64,000 nt of DNA from Planotetraspora silvatica (GCF_016863315.1 NZ_BOOQ01000013.1:124001-188000); one strand, 5' to 3'. Counted from the stretch's first letter, positions 15,625-24,826 are shown. The notes: generated from the letters alone by a model not told the origin. Translations and numbers: made by a program.

Positions 15625-17449
15625 CCACAGAGGCGTTTCACGCGAGGAGCTCAAGCACGGCACGGTCGTCACGGTGACCGTGTTGCTGGCGCTCGGGCTC
15701 GTCGTCGCGTGGAGCGCCTTGATACCCGGCTTCATGAGCTGGGACGACATCGTGATGGCGGTCATCGGCTCGCTCCGGTTGACCGGCCCGGTCGCCGCCG
15801 CGTTCGCGGCGTGGGTGGCGGTGCGCAAGCATCGCGCCAGCAACGGCCGTGCCATCACTCCGTGGCGGGCGGTGAAGGCGCCGCTCGCGATCCTCGTGGT
15901 CGTGACCGGCTCGTTCGGCACCACGGTCCTGGTGCTCGGGCTGCGTGCCGGCCTGGGCGAGCAACCGGGACGCCTGGTGCCCAGCGGCCTGGCCATGTGC
16001 GTCGCCTCGCTGGCCCTCTACGTGGTGGTGGGCTGGATCATCGGCTGGCTGCTCCCTCTCGTCGCCACACCGGCGATCGCCGGGCTCGGCACCTATGTGC
16101 TGTTCACCTGGCTGGCCGGCAACTTCACCTGGGCCGACAGGCTCGCTCCCGCGACGCGGGAGCCGTACGACCTGTTCGAGGGGATGAGCGCGACCGCCTT
16201 CACCGACCAGACGTTGTGGCTGCTCGGCCTGAGCACCGCGTTCCTGCTCGGGTGGGTGGCGCTCGTCACCAGGCGCATGCTCGCGCTCGCCGCGGCCGTG
16301 ATGGCCGTCATGGCCGCCGGTACGGGGGCCGCCCGGCTGGTCACCGAACCCCAGACCGTGGCCGCGAGCGAGCGCCTGGTCTACAGCTGCCAGGAGTGGC
16401 CGATCACGGTGTGCGTGCATCCCTCGATGCGCGCCGGCCTCACCGAGTTGGTGAGCACGTTCACGACGATCGCCGCCAGGCTGGCGGGCACCCCGGCCGC
16501 CTTCAACCGGGTCGAGCAGCACTCCCCCGACGACGGCGACCAGGCGGACCCGGGGGTGGCCTTCATCCATGTCGACGACCTGAACGACGGGTACGCGGAC
16601 CGTGCGGCGGGCGAGTTCCTCGACCGGCTGGCCAAGCCGTGCCCCGGGACGGTCACCGCCGGCTACCGGGCGATCGTCATCTCCTGGTTGCGCAACGAGC
16701 CGCTGTCGGCGGGGCCGCTGCCCGAGCACCGGTACGCCGCGGTGTGGTTCTCCGAACTCACCGAGACCCAGCGGCGCGACTGGCTGCGCATGTTCTATTC
16801 GGACTTCGTGTCGTGCGGGCTGCAGAGCCGGCACTTCGGCGGCGGGGCGAGGCAGGCGGACCCGAACATGACCGGATACCCGGTCAACGCCGGCGCGGAT
16901 TTCGCGCCCGTGTATCCGGTGGCCCCGAGCCCCGGCTACCCGTCCGCTGCGCCCGTCGTGCCGTCGCCTTCCGGACCGGCCGGGCAGATTCCCGGCGTGG
17001 TCCTCACCCCCGGCACGGTCCCCGGAGCGGGCCCGGGAACGGTGCCCGGATCGATCCCGGGAGCCGGGAGCGGGACGGGTCAGGGCACCGGGCCGGACAC
17101 CGGCGCGGGGACCGGCCCGGACGGCGGCGCCTCTCCCGAGCCCGGGCCCGGCGCGTCTCCGGGTCCCGGGACCCTGCCCGACGCCCCCGACGGCTCGGGC
17201 CCCGACGGCTCCGGCTCCGGCTCCGGGCAGGACTCTCCCCGGCGTGACGGCACCGATACGCCCGGCTCCCGGCCAGGTCAGGACCCGGGTTCGGCCGGGA
17301 CGGACCGGGCCGGGGGCCAGGACTCCCGGCGCGGCACCGACTTCCGCCCCGGCCAGGAGCGGCTTCCCGGCGACGGCACCGCGTTGTCACCCGTGGGTGC
17401 CTCCGACGGCTTCCGCGGGCACCGCCGTCACCACGATTTCCAGCAGTGA
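15617..17449 (+). CDS. Polytopic membrane protein with long Pro/Gly/Ser/Thr-rich tail, unknown function
   Basis: 610 residues. About seven transmembrane helices occupy residues ~15-255. A globular extracytoplasmic part (~255-420) begins YSCQEWPITVCVHP and contains a further Cys pair (CPGT, CGLQ). The last ~190 residues are a low-complexity tail dominated by Pro-Gly, Gly-Thr and Gly-Ser (for example PGTVPGAGPGTVPG), probably extended and surface exposed. The YSC...CVHP domain resembles parts of ABC-transporter-associated permease-like proteins, but I cannot name a family with confidence. GTG 15617 has only a weak ribosome site, and its translation may depend on the upstream leader ORF. Confidence 0.75.
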   Translation: MGNHRGVSREELKHGTVVTVTVLLALGLVVAWSALIPGFMSWDDIVMAVIGSLRLTGPVAAAFAAWVAVRKHRASNGRAITPWRAVKAPLAILVVVTGSFGTTVLVLGLRAGLGEQPGRLVPSGLAMCVASLALYVVVGWIIGWLLPLVATPAIAGLGTYVLFTWLAGNFTWADRLAPATREPYDLFEGMSATAFTDQTLWLLGLSTAFLLGWVALVTRRMLALAAAVMAVMAAGTGAARLVTEPQTVAASERLVYSCQEWPITVCVHPSMRAGLTELVSTFTTIAARLAGTPAAFNRVEQHSPDDGDQADPGVAFIHVDDLNDGYADRAAGEFLDRLAKPCPGTVTAGYRAIVISWLRNEPLSAGPLPEHRYAAVWFSELTETQRRDWLRMFYSDFVSCGLQSRHFGGGARQADPNMTGYPVNAGADFAPVYPVAPSPGYPSAAPVVPSPSGPAGQIPGVVLTPGTVPGAGPGTVPGSIPGAGSGTGQGTGPDTGAGTGPDGGASPEPGPGASPGPGTLPDAPDGSGPDGSGSGSGQDSPRRDGTDTPGSRPGQDPGSAGTDRAGGQDSRRGTDFRPGQERLPGDGTALSPVGASDGFRGHRRHHDFQQ

Positions 17450-17535
17450 GCCGGCCAGGTCAACCGGTTCCCCGACGGCCTCGGCGGCGATGGCGTGGAT
17501 GTGAGATCGGGCGAATAAGGGGAAGATGTCCTCCC

Positions 17536-18225
17536 GTGGACCGTCAGACCCGACCCCTCCCCACGCCGGACACCGACGAACCCGTCCCCCGGCGCCCACG
17601 CAGAGGCTGGCGCTTGCTCGCCGGCTTCCTCTTCGTCATCCTCCTGGTCGTCGTGGGTGCACGACTGACCTGGTCGTGGCTGAACCCGCTCGGGGAGGAG
17701 ACCATCGACCGCAGCAGCCCGGTGCTGCTGAAGTCGATCCAGAACCTCAGCCGATACGAGGCGGCGACGGGCAACTTCCAGGTCATCGTGGACCTGGAGA
17801 AGGACGCCAACTTCCTGCCCGACGCCATCAAGGGAACCCGGACTCTGTTCGTGGGCGTGGGCAGCGTGGACGCCTACGTCGACTTCTCCGGACTCTCCAA
17901 GGACGCCATCACCGTCTCCCCCGACGGGAAGACCGTGACCGTACGGCTCCCGCACGCCCAGTTGGAGAAACCGAATCTGGACAACCAGCAGTCCCACGTG
18001 TTCGCCCAGCAACGAGGCCTGTTCGACCGCGTGTCGGATTTCCTGTCCTCCTCGCCGGCGAACCAGCAGGAGCTCTACGTGCTGGCCGAGCAGAAGATCG
18101 CCGACACCGCGACCTCGAGCGACCTGCGCAACCGGGCCGACCAGAACACCAAGGCGACGCTGGAGGGCATGCTGAAGGCCCTCGGCTTCACCACCGTGGT
18201 CATCCAGTACGGCGACGAGACGTGA
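17536..18225 (+). CDS. DUF4230 domain membrane-anchored protein
   Basis: 229 residues from GTG 17536. A proline-rich cytoplasmic N-terminus, one transmembrane helix (~LLAGFLFVILLVVVGARL, residues 25-44) and a large outer domain matching DUF4230. That domain includes VLLKSIQNLSRYEAATGNFQ, a VDFSGL...VSPDGKTVTVRLP beta section and a helical C-terminus (AEQKIADTATSSDLRNRADQ). Function unknown; such proteins are widespread in Gram-positives. It follows the 15617 membrane protein by 86 bp and may be co-transcribed. Confidence 0.85.
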   Translation: MDRQTRPLPTPDTDEPVPRRPRRGWRLLAGFLFVILLVVVGARLTWSWLNPLGEETIDRSSPVLLKSIQNLSRYEAATGNFQVIVDLEKDANFLPDAIKGTRTLFVGVGSVDAYVDFSGLSKDAITVSPDGKTVTVRLPHAQLEKPNLDNQQSHVFAQQRGLFDRVSDFLSSSPANQQELYVLAEQKIADTATSSDLRNRADQNTKATLEGMLKALGFTTVVIQYGDET

Positions 18226-18230
18226 CCCGT

Positions 18231-18258
18231 GGAGCCCGCGATCATGCTCGCGGGCTCC
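18231..18258. terminator. 11-bp stem-loop after DUF4230
   Basis: GGAGCCCGCGA and its exact complement pair around a 6-base loop just after the DUF4230 stop. It is the first of two strong hairpins at this convergent junction with meaB. Confidence 0.8.
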
Positions 18259-18287
18259 CCTGTCCGCCGGGACCATTCCCCGGGCGG

Positions 18288-18322
18288 CCCTGTACGGCGA
18301 GGCTCGCGAGAGCCGTACAGGG
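18288..18322. terminator. 11-bp stem-loop after meaB
   Basis: CCCTGTACGGC (18288-18298) pairs perfectly with 18312-18322, and part of the loop (CTCGCGAG) is itself palindromic. It sits 17 bases past the meaB stop and would serve the minus strand. Confidence 0.8.
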
Positions 18323-18338
18323 AGCCTGAAGGGGGCGG

Positions 18339-19298
18339 TCAGCCGAGGGCGGCGATGAGGTCGTCCGCGGCCGAGTAGGGATCGACGGCGCCCGCGAGCA
18401 GGCGCTCGGCGAGCCCGTCGAGCCGGTCCACGTGCGGATCGGCGAGCCTGGACCTGATCTGAGCGAGCGCGATCGCCTCGATCTCGTCCCTGGCGCGGGC
18501 CAGCCGCCGGCGGCGGAACTCGCCCGACTCCTCCAAGTGGGCGGCGTGCTTGTCGAGGGCGTCGAGCAACTCCTCGGCGCCCTCGCCCTTCGCCGCCACC
18601 GTGGGGACGATCGGGGGCCGCCACGGCGCGGTCGCGAGCGCCACCATGTTCCGCAGGTCGCGCACGGTCGCCTGGAGTCCGTCGCGGTCGGCCTTGTTGA
18701 CGACGAACACGTCGGCGATCTCGAGGATCCCCGCCTTCGCCGCCTGGATGCCGTCGCCCATCCCCGGAGCCAGCAGCACGAGCGTCGTGTCGGCCAGCCG
18801 GGCGACGTCGACCTCGGCCTGGCCGACTCCCACCGTCTCGATGAGGATGACGTCGCATCCGGCGGCGTCGAGGACGCGCAGCGCCTGCGGCGTGGCCCAC
18901 GCGAGCCCGCCCAGGTGGCCCCGGCTGGCCATGCTGCGGATGAAGACGTCGGGGTCGGTCGCGTGGTCCTGCATCCGCACGCGGTCGCCGAGCAGCGCGC
19001 CGCCGGTGAACGGGCTCGAGGGGTCCACGGCGAGGACGCCCACCCGGCTGCCGCGGGCGCGGAAGGCCCGGATGAGCATGCCCGTCGTCGTGGACTTCCC
19101 GACGCCGGGCGCGCCCGTCAGGCCGATCACCCTCGCGGTGTACGGCTTGCGCGCCCCCGTCGCGAGCTCGGCCATGACCTCGCGGAGCGTCGCGGCGCGC
19201 TCGGGGGCGGCCACGGCGTTCTCGACCAGGGAGAGCAGGCGGGCGACCGCGCGCGGCCGGCCGCGTCGCGCGTCGGCGGCGAGCTCGCGGACGTCCAT
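18339..19298 (-). CDS. meaB: MeaB/ArgK family G3E GTPase, B12-mutase chaperone
   Basis: 319 residues from ATG 19298, with GGAAG upstream. P-loop GAPGVGKST at 62-70; VDPSSPFTGGALLGDRVRM, the MeaB switch region; ETVGVGQAE (switch II); and NKAD (guanine specificity). MeaB gates loading of adenosylcobalamin onto acyl-CoA mutases and protects or reactivates them. Here its likely clients are IcmA (10949-12631) and a methylmalonyl-CoA mutase elsewhere. The ATG is 2 bases past the thiolase stop, so translation is coupled. Confidence 0.93.
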   Translation of the reverse strand: MDVRELAADARRGRPRAVARLLSLVENAVAAPERAATLREVMAELATGARKPYTARVIGLTGAPGVGKSTTTGMLIRAFRARGSRVGVLAVDPSSPFTGGALLGDRVRMQDHATDPDVFIRSMASRGHLGGLAWATPQALRVLDAAGCDVILIETVGVGQAEVDVARLADTTLVLLAPGMGDGIQAAKAGILEIADVFVVNKADRDGLQATVRDLRNMVALATAPWRPPIVPTVAAKGEGAEELLDALDKHAAHLEESGEFRRRRLARARDEIEAIALAQIRSRLADPHVDRLDGLAERLLAGAVDPYSAADDLIAALG

Positions 19299-19300
19299 GT

Positions 19301-20500
19301 TCAGCTTCCGTCGCGACCGGAGGGAACGCGGATGATCAGGGCGTCGCCCTGGCCGCCGCCGCCGCACAGACCCGCGGCGCCCAGCCCGCCGCCGCGCCGC
19401 CTGAGCTCGTGCGCGAGGGCCAGCACGATGCGCGCGCCGGACGCGCCGATCGGATGGCCGAGGGCGATGCCGCCGCCGTTGACGTTGACCTTGTCGAGCG
19501 GGATGTCCAGCTCCTTCGCCGACTGGAGCACGACCTGGGCGAACGCCTCGTTGATCTCGACCAGGTCGAGATCGCCCGTGGTCAGCCCCTGCTTGCCGAG
19601 GGCCTGCTTGATGGCGTTGGCGGGCTGGGACTGCAGCGAGTTGTCCGGTCCGGCCACGTTCCCGTGCGCACCGATCTCGGCCAGCCAGTCGAGGCCCAGT
19701 TCCTCGGCCTTGGCCCGGGACATGACCACCACGGCCACGGCGCCGTCGGAGATCTGGGAGGCGGAACCCGCGGTGATCGTGCCGTCCTTCGTGAACGCGG
19801 GGCGCAGACGGGCGAGACCCTCCACGGTGGTGTCGGGACGGATGCCCTCGTCCGCCGAGAACAGGATCGGCTCTCCCTTGCGCTGCGGCAGGGAGACGGG
19901 GACGATCTCGTCGTCGAACAGGCCGTTCTTGGTCGCCTGGGCGGCGAGCTGATGCGACCGGGCGGAGAACTCGTCCTGCTCCTGCCGGGTCAGGCCGAGC
20001 CGCGCGTTGTGGTGCTCGGTCGACTCACCCATCGCCACCTGGTCGAACGCGTCGGTCAGCCCATCGAGCGCCATCGAGTCGAGCACGCCGGCGTTGCCGT
20101 ACTTGACGCCCTTGCGCAGGCCGGGCAGCAAGTGGGGCGCGTTGGTCATCGACTCCATGCCGCCCGCGACGACGATGTCGAACTCCCCCGCCCGGATGAG
20201 CTGGTCGGCCAGGGCGATGGCGTCAAGGCCCGACAGGCACACCTTGTTGATGGTGAGCGAGGGCACCGTCATGGGTATGCCCGCCTTCACGGCGGCCTGC
20301 CGTGAAGGAATCTGACCGGCCCCGGCCTGGAGAACCTGCCCCATGATCACGTATTGCACCTGGCCGGGAGCCACGCCCGCACGTGCCAGGGCCGCCTCGA
20401 TGGCGAGGCCGCCGAGGTCGACGGCGGAAAGGTCGGCGAGCGAGCCCAGGAGCCTTCCGATGGGCGTGCGCGCTCCGGCGACGATGACGGAACCAGACAT
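19301..20500 (-). CDS. Acetyl-CoA acetyltransferase (thiolase)
   Basis: 399 residues from ATG 20500, with GGAGG eight bases upstream; the earlier ATG at 20515 overlaps that site and is unlikely. Nucleophile Cys88 in NKVCLSG, then [19 protein letters not shown] (general-base His) and a final CGGGGQGDA Cys. It condenses two acetyl-CoA to acetoacetyl-CoA or runs in reverse during fatty-acid and branched-chain amino-acid breakdown. Tightly coupled to meaB and divergent from epimerase. From memory the same trio is conserved in Streptomyces. Confidence 0.94.
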   Translation of the reverse strand: MSGSVIVAGARTPIGRLLGSLADLSAVDLGGLAIEAALARAGVAPGQVQYVIMGQVLQAGAGQIPSRQAAVKAGIPMTVPSLTINKVCLSGLDAIALADQLIRAGEFDIVVAGGMESMTNAPHLLPGLRKGVKYGNAGVLDSMALDGLTDAFDQVAMGESTEHHNARLGLTRQEQDEFSARSHQLAAQATKNGLFDDEIVPVSLPQRKGEPILFSADEGIRPDTTVEGLARLRPAFTKDGTITAGSASQISDGAVAVVVMSRAKAEELGLDWLAEIGAHGNVAGPDNSLQSQPANAIKQALGKQGLTTGDLDLVEINEAFAQVVLQSAKELDIPLDKVNVNGGGIALGHPIGASGARIVLALAHELRRRGGGLGAAGLCGGGGQGDALIIRVPSGRDGS

Positions 20501-20610
20501 TTGAGGGGCCTCCATCACGAGATCAGGGCGACGGTGCCACCATACCCAGCAGGCGCCGGACGACCGCGAGAGCGGCCGCCGTTGAACGACACACGAAACG
20601 GAGTCCCCAA

Positions 20611-21033
20611 ATGTTGCTCAGGATCGATCATGTGGGAATCGCCTGCCACAATCTGAGCGAGAAGATCGAATTCTACGAGTCGGTGTTCGGCCTGACCGTC
20701 GTGAGCCGGGAGATCAACGAGGAGCAGGGCGTTCGCGAGGCCATGCTGCACGTGGCGGACGGCGATCAGGGCGCTTCCTATGTGCAGTTGCTGGAGCCGC
20801 TCCACCCCGACACAGCGGTGGGCAAGTTCCTGGCCAAGCGTGGCGAGGGCGTGCACCATGTCGGATACGGAGTGACGGACATCACCAAAGCGCTCGCGGA
20901 AATCTCCGCGAAAGGCGTTCGTTTGCTCGACGAAAGAGCGCGGCACGGATCGATGGGCGCCTCCATCGCTTTTCTCCATCCGAAAGACATCGGAGGGGTG
21001 CTCACCGAACTGGTGGAGACATCCAGACACTGA
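20611..21033 (+). CDS. mce: Methylmalonyl-CoA epimerase
   Basis: 140 residues, the family's normal size. It is a VOC-fold protein with metal ligands in the expected places: His7 in RIDHVGIAC, His82/83 in GVHHVGYGV and Glu133 near the C-terminus (VLTELVE). GGAG precedes the ATG. It interconverts the (R) and (S) epimers of methylmalonyl-CoA, feeding propionyl-CoA-derived carbon to the B12 mutase or supplying methylmalonyl extender units. Divergent from the thiolase/meaB pair with a 110-bp shared promoter gap. Confidence 0.94.
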   Translation: MLLRIDHVGIACHNLSEKIEFYESVFGLTVVSREINEEQGVREAMLHVADGDQGASYVQLLEPLHPDTAVGKFLAKRGEGVHHVGYGVTDITKALAEISAKGVRLLDERARHGSMGASIAFLHPKDIGGVLTELVETSRH

Positions 21034-21216
21034 TCCAAACGTAAGAAACGTTCATACGTAACAAGTAGCGCAGAAAGTCGGAGAGGGCCGCCAAGGCAGC
21101 GGTAGCGGAGTACGCTGGCGTACCACCGGAGGTGGATGCCCGTGGGCTCCCCGCCTCGGATGTCCGAACCCCCCGTCCGGCCCGTGTAGCCGTCTCGACA
21201 ACCAGGATCGAGCCTC

Positions 21217-22512
21217 ATGCAGTCCGACATCGACGCCCAGCTCAATAATTTCTTCGAAGACGCCCCTTCTCGGGAATTCGACGTGGTGCTGAGGGGCTAT
21301 GACCGGCACCAGGTCCACGACCACTTGAAGACGCTCGACACCGAGCTGCGTCAGGCCAAGGAGCAGGTGACAGGTCTGCAGCGCGACCTGTCCGACTCGC
21401 AGCGACAGTTGCAGGAGCAGGAGCGCCCGACCTATTCCGGTCTGGGCGCCCGCATCGAGCAGTTGCTGCGCCTGGCGGAAGAGCAGGCCACCGAGCTCGT
21501 ACAGGCGGCCAGGTCCGAGGCGAACGAGATCAAGGCCGCGGCACGGGTGGACGCAGCCGACCTGCGCGCTGCCGCGGAGAACGAGGCCGCCGAGAAGCGC
21601 GCTCTCGCCAACCGCGAGGCCGAGGACATGCGGAGCACCGCCGAGCGTGACGCCGAGGAGATCCGCTCCACCGCGAAGCGTGAGTCCGACGAGCTGACCT
21701 CGACCACCGAGCGCGAGGTCGCCAAGCTGCGCGCCACCGCCGACCACGAGGTCGCGGAGAAGCGCGCCGACGCCGAGCGTGAGATCGCCAAGCTGCGCAC
21801 CACGACCGAGCGCGAGGTCGCCCAGCTCCGTGCGTCCACCAAGCGTGAGCGCGACGAGGTGCTGACCACGGCCAAGCGCCAGGCGGACGAGATGCGCGCG
21901 CAGGCTCAGCGCGTCCTCGAGGAGTCCGAGGCCAAGCGGGCCCAGGACGAGGCCGAGTTCGAGATCCAGCTCGCCGCCCGCCGCGAAGACGCGGAGCGGC
22001 AGGAGGCCGAGCGGCACGCCACCGCGCAGGCCAACACGCAGAAGCTGGTCGCCGAGGCCGAGCAGCGGGCCGCGACCGCCGAGCAGCGGGCCACCAAGGC
22101 CACGCAGCAGGCCGACCAGACCCGTCGCGAGGCGGACACGCACGCCAAGCAGTTGCTCGCCAACGCCCGCAAGAACGCCGACCAGGTCGTGGCCGAGGCG
22201 AAGTCGAGCTCCGAGTCGATCGTGAGCGACGCCAAGAGTGAGGCGGAGCGGACCCGCACCTCGATGCAGCGGCAGGTCGACGAGCTCACGCGCCAGCGCG
22301 ACAGCATCACCAGCCACCTCGCCCAGCTGCGTCAGCTGCTCGGCGGCGCGGCGCTGCCGGGCATGGAGCCCGAGCCCGCCCCGGTCACCGCGGCTCCGCC
22401 GAAGCCGGCCCTGTCGGCCGCGCCCCCGGTGAGCGAGAAGCCGATCGTGGCGGCCAAGCCGGTCGAGCCCGCGCCCAAGGCGGACGACGACGCCGAATGG
22501 TGGCAGGAGTAA
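21217..22512 (+). CDS. DivIVA-domain coiled-coil protein (Scy/FilP-like cytoskeletal)
   Basis: 431 residues. The N-terminus carries a DivIVA-like motif, FDVVLRGYDRHQVHDHL. From ~residue 45 to 385 it is one long charged coiled coil of Ala/Glu/Arg/Lys repeats (AEREVAKLRATADHEVAEKR-type), with no membrane segment. The C-terminus is Pro/Ala-rich and ends in acidic DDDAEWWQE. It sits directly after epimerase, where (from memory) Streptomyces carries scy and filP, the tip-growth intermediate-filament proteins. At 431 aa it is between FilP (~310) and Scy (~1300), and only one such gene is present. A role in polar growth or cell shape is inferred. Confidence 0.82.
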   Translation: MQSDIDAQLNNFFEDAPSREFDVVLRGYDRHQVHDHLKTLDTELRQAKEQVTGLQRDLSDSQRQLQEQERPTYSGLGARIEQLLRLAEEQATELVQAARSEANEIKAAARVDAADLRAAAENEAAEKRALANREAEDMRSTAERDAEEIRSTAKRESDELTSTTEREVAKLRATADHEVAEKRADAEREIAKLRTTTEREVAQLRASTKRERDEVLTTAKRQADEMRAQAQRVLEESEAKRAQDEAEFEIQLAARREDAERQEAERHATAQANTQKLVAEAEQRAATAEQRATKATQQADQTRREADTHAKQLLANARKNADQVVAEAKSSSESIVSDAKSEAERTRTSMQRQVDELTRQRDSITSHLAQLRQLLGGAALPGMEPEPAPVTAAPPKPALSAAPPVSEKPIVAAKPVEPAPKADDDAEWWQE

Positions 22513-22550
22513 CGGTCGGCGCATTCGGGGAGTTGCGACGGCTATCTGAG

Positions 22551-22584
22551 CAGGGCCCGGTGGGAACGATCCCGCCGGGCCCTG
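22551..22584. terminator. Bidirectional terminator between convergent genes
   Basis: CAGGGCCCGG-T-GGG and CCC-G-CCGGGCCCTG form a 14-pair stem (one T-G pair) with loop AACGAT. It lies between the coiled-coil gene stop (22512) and the hydrolase stop (22601). Confidence 0.8.
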
Positions 22585-22600
22585 TCCGTTCGCGCGCGTC

Positions 22601-23371
22601 TCAGCGGAGGGACCGGACGAACTCCGCGACGACGGCGTTGAAGGCCTCAGGCTGTTCGATCGCGGACAGGTGCCCGGCCTTCTCGATGACCGCCAGCTTC
22701 GCCTCAGGCACTGCCTGAGCCATCGCCTCGGCGTCGGAGGGCGGGGACAGCTCGTCCTCGTCGCCCACGACGACCAGGACCGGCACGTCCAGGGCCCGCA
22801 ACGTCTCGAAGGAGTCGGGCCGCCCGGCCATCGCCCGCTGGGCCCAGGCCACGGCTCCAGGCGGGGCCGCCTGCACCAGGCCGCGGACCCGCCCGACGAC
22901 CATCCCCCTGCGCTGTTTGGTGGTCGTGCCGATCAGCGTGGGCAGGACGTCGTCCAGCAGCACGCCCGCGCCGCCGTTGAGCACAGCCGCGGCGATCCTC
23001 TCCCGGTTGGCCCGCGCCGCCTCCGTGTCCGCGCTCGCCTTCGTGTCGGCGAATATCGCGCCCATCAGCCGGTCCGGATGCCGGCGGCACAGCGCCATCG
23101 TCACATAGCCGCCCATCGACAGTCCTCCGACCACCGCCCGCTCGACGCCTTCGTCGTCGAGCAGCCGTGCCACGTCGTCGGCCATCGCGTCGACGGAAGG
23201 GTCCTCGTCGCCCAGCCGCGAGCCGCCGAAGCCGCGCAGATCTGGAGTGATCACCCTGCATTCGCCTGCCAGAGCCTCACGCTGCGCAAGCCACATCGCC
23301 GATGAGAGCGGGAAGGCATGGAGCAGCACGAGGGGCATGCCACTTCCTGCCGATCGCGAGTAAAGCTGCAT
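22601..23371 (-). CDS. Alpha/beta hydrolase, enol-lactonase/esterase type
   Basis: 256 residues from ATG 23371 (GTG 23374 also possible; no clear ribosome site). Oxyanion region LLHAFPLSS, nucleophile Ser in GGLSMGGYV, acid Asp in VVGDEDELS and His in KAGHLSAIEQP. The cap and length fit 3-oxoadipate-enol-lactonase-like or general ester hydrolases. The substrate cannot be named. It is cytoplasmic, with no signal peptide, and is convergent with the DivIVA-type gene. Confidence 0.85.
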   Translation of the reverse strand: MQLYSRSAGSGMPLVLLHAFPLSSAMWLAQREALAGECRVITPDLRGFGGSRLGDEDPSVDAMADDVARLLDDEGVERAVVGGLSMGGYVTMALCRRHPDRLMGAIFADTKASADTEAARANRERIAAAVLNGGAGVLLDDVLPTLIGTTTKQRRGMVVGRVRGLVQAAPPGAVAWAQRAMAGRPDSFETLRALDVPVLVVVGDEDELSPPSDAEAMAQAVPEAKLAVIEKAGHLSAIEQPEAFNAVVAEFVRSLR

Positions 23372-23491
23372 CACGTCAACGTAACGCGCGATCGGCCGCT
23401 TGCCACCCTCCCCGCACCGAATCGCCCCCGACGCGGTCAGACGACGACGGTCAGAGGGCCAGGTCCAGGCGAGGCGGTGCGGCGGGGCGGA

Positions 23492-24196
23492 TCAGACGGC
23501 GGTGGGCAGCGGAGCGGCCGACGGGTTGACCCGCTTGACGATCTCGTTCAGCACGATCCGCACGTACGGCTCGCCCACCCACAGGTGCTTGGCCCCCTCG
23601 ACCCCGACGACCTCGGCCTGGGGGACCCGGCTGAAACGGCGCGTGGCCTCCTCCGGCTGGAGGTAGTCGTCGAACTCCGGCACGAGGGCGATCAGAGGAC
23701 GGTCGAACTCGGCCCAGGCGTCGAGATCGGCGTCGGTGGCCCGGTGCAGCGGGGGCGACAACAGGATGGCGCCTTGGACGAGGGGATCCCTCCCCCACTT
23801 CAGGGCCAACTCGGTGCCGAACGACCAGCCGACCAGCCAGGGACGCGGCAGGTCGTGGAAGTCCGCGTACTCCAGCGCCGCGGCCACGTCGTACCGCTCG
23901 CCCTCTCCCCCGTCGAACGCCCCCTGCGACGTGCCGCGGTCGGAGGTCGTCCCACGGGTGTTGAAGCGCAACACGGCGAGGTCGGCGAGAGCCGGCAGCC
24001 GATAGGACGCCTTGCGCAGGACATGGCTGTCCATCATGCCGCCGTGCGTGGGAAGCGGGTGCAGGCATATCAGGGTGGCGGCGGGCGGACCGCCCTCCGG
24101 AAGCGCGAGCTCTCCCACCAGGGTCAGACCGTCGGCCGTGTTCAGCTCGATGTCCTCCCGCTTGGCGGGCAGGACCGTCGACGCCCTGATGTCCAT
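23492..24196 (-). CDS. Alpha/beta hydrolase, dienelactone-hydrolase-like
   Basis: 234 residues from ATG 24196. Core features are LICLHPLPTHGG (oxyanion region), VLRFNTRGT, nucleophile Ser in VGWSFGTEL, and the acid and His late in the chain (PEFDDYL, AKHLWVGE). These resemble the serine hydrolase group annotated as dienelactone hydrolase or 2-hydroxymuconic-semialdehyde hydrolase-like. Substrate unknown. Its start codon is only 20 bases from the first core of the second 53-bp array, so the array fills its 5' region. Confidence 0.82.
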   Translation of the reverse strand: MDIRASTVLPAKREDIELNTADGLTLVGELALPEGGPPAATLICLHPLPTHGGMMDSHVLRKASYRLPALADLAVLRFNTRGTTSDRGTSQGAFDGGEGERYDVAAALEYADFHDLPRPWLVGWSFGTELALKWGRDPLVQGAILLSPPLHRATDADLDAWAEFDRPLIALVPEFDDYLQPEEATRRFSRVPQAEVVGVEGAKHLWVGEPYVRIVLNEIVKRVNPSAAPLPTAV

Positions 24197-24216
24197 CCCG
24201 ACCCCAACCCCTCCAT

Positions 24217-24448
24217 CGTGATCATGCACAAGTTCTCCCACAGTATCCCTGACCACCCAATTCTCCCGCCGTGATCATGCACAGGCTCGCCGCCATCCCC
24301 CGTGACCAGCCCACACCCCCCGCGTGATCATGCACTGGTTCGCCGCCACCCCGCGCGACCAGGCCGTACACCATCCGTGATCATGCACACGTTCGGGCAC
24401 AACCCCGCCGGCCAGCGCATACTCCGTACGTGATCATGCAAATGCGGC
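24217..24448. repeat. Five-core 53-bp-spaced array, locus 2
   Basis: Cores start at 24217, 24270, 24323, 24376 and 24429: every interval is exactly 53 bp and all are on the plus strand. All five share CGTGATCATGCA, while the second part of the core varies (the fifth is most decayed). Spacers share a GACCA/CCAGC-like stretch. The array begins 20 bases upstream of the hydrolase start (24196) and ends 4 bases after the stop codon of the gene at 24453, occupying the whole gap. Confidence 0.95.
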
Positions 24449-24452
24449 ACCC

Positions 24453-24770
24453 TCAGTAACGACTGCGGCCGGGGCCCCGGTTGGCCCGGTTACGCCAGCA
24501 CGCCGTATGCCAGTGCCGCCGCTCGTCCTCGCCTCCGGGCCAGGCGGGCCAGCTCACGATGTGCGGCACACCGGACCGGATCTCCTGCTCGCAGCCGGGG
24601 CATCGATAGGCCTTGCCGAGGGCCGGGCCGGACACGTTCCGCACCACCCAGTCGCCGTCCGGCGAGGTCTCCACCCGGTCCACACCGGGAACCGCCTCGA
24701 CCGGCCGACCGGCCCCGCGGCCGTCAGGGCGATCGAACGGGCCGCGGCGGCGGGCACGACGCGGGCTCAC
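24453..24770 (-). CDS. Small Cys/His protein, probable zinc ribbon
   Basis: 105 residues from GTG 24770. After a basic, Arg-rich N-terminus it contains YRCPGCEQEI (CxxC), then PHIVSWP and RHWHTACW (HxxC), which would supply a four-ligand zinc site. Such small actinobacterial proteins are often mislabelled ATP/GTP-binding. Conserved in the nucS/3-hydroxyacyl-CoA dehydrogenase neighbourhood as I recall it. Function unknown. Confidence 0.75.
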   Translation of the reverse strand: MSPRRARRRGPFDRPDGRGAGRPVEAVPGVDRVETSPDGDWVVRNVSGPALGKAYRCPGCEQEIRSGVPHIVSWPAWPGGEDERRHWHTACWRNRANRGPGRSRY

Positions 24771-24795
24771 GGCGTCAGTCCTCCTCGAGGGGATG

Positions 24796-24826
24796 TGTCC
24801 TGCAAGCGATCACCTGACACAGGACA
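24796..24826. terminator. Stem-loop after the dehydrogenase gene
   Basis: TGTCCTG (24796-24802) pairs with CAGGACA (24820-24826), flanking a 17-base loop. It lies between the dehydrogenase stop (24863) and the 24770 start on the same strand. Moderate stem; could also be an operator. Confidence 0.4.
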
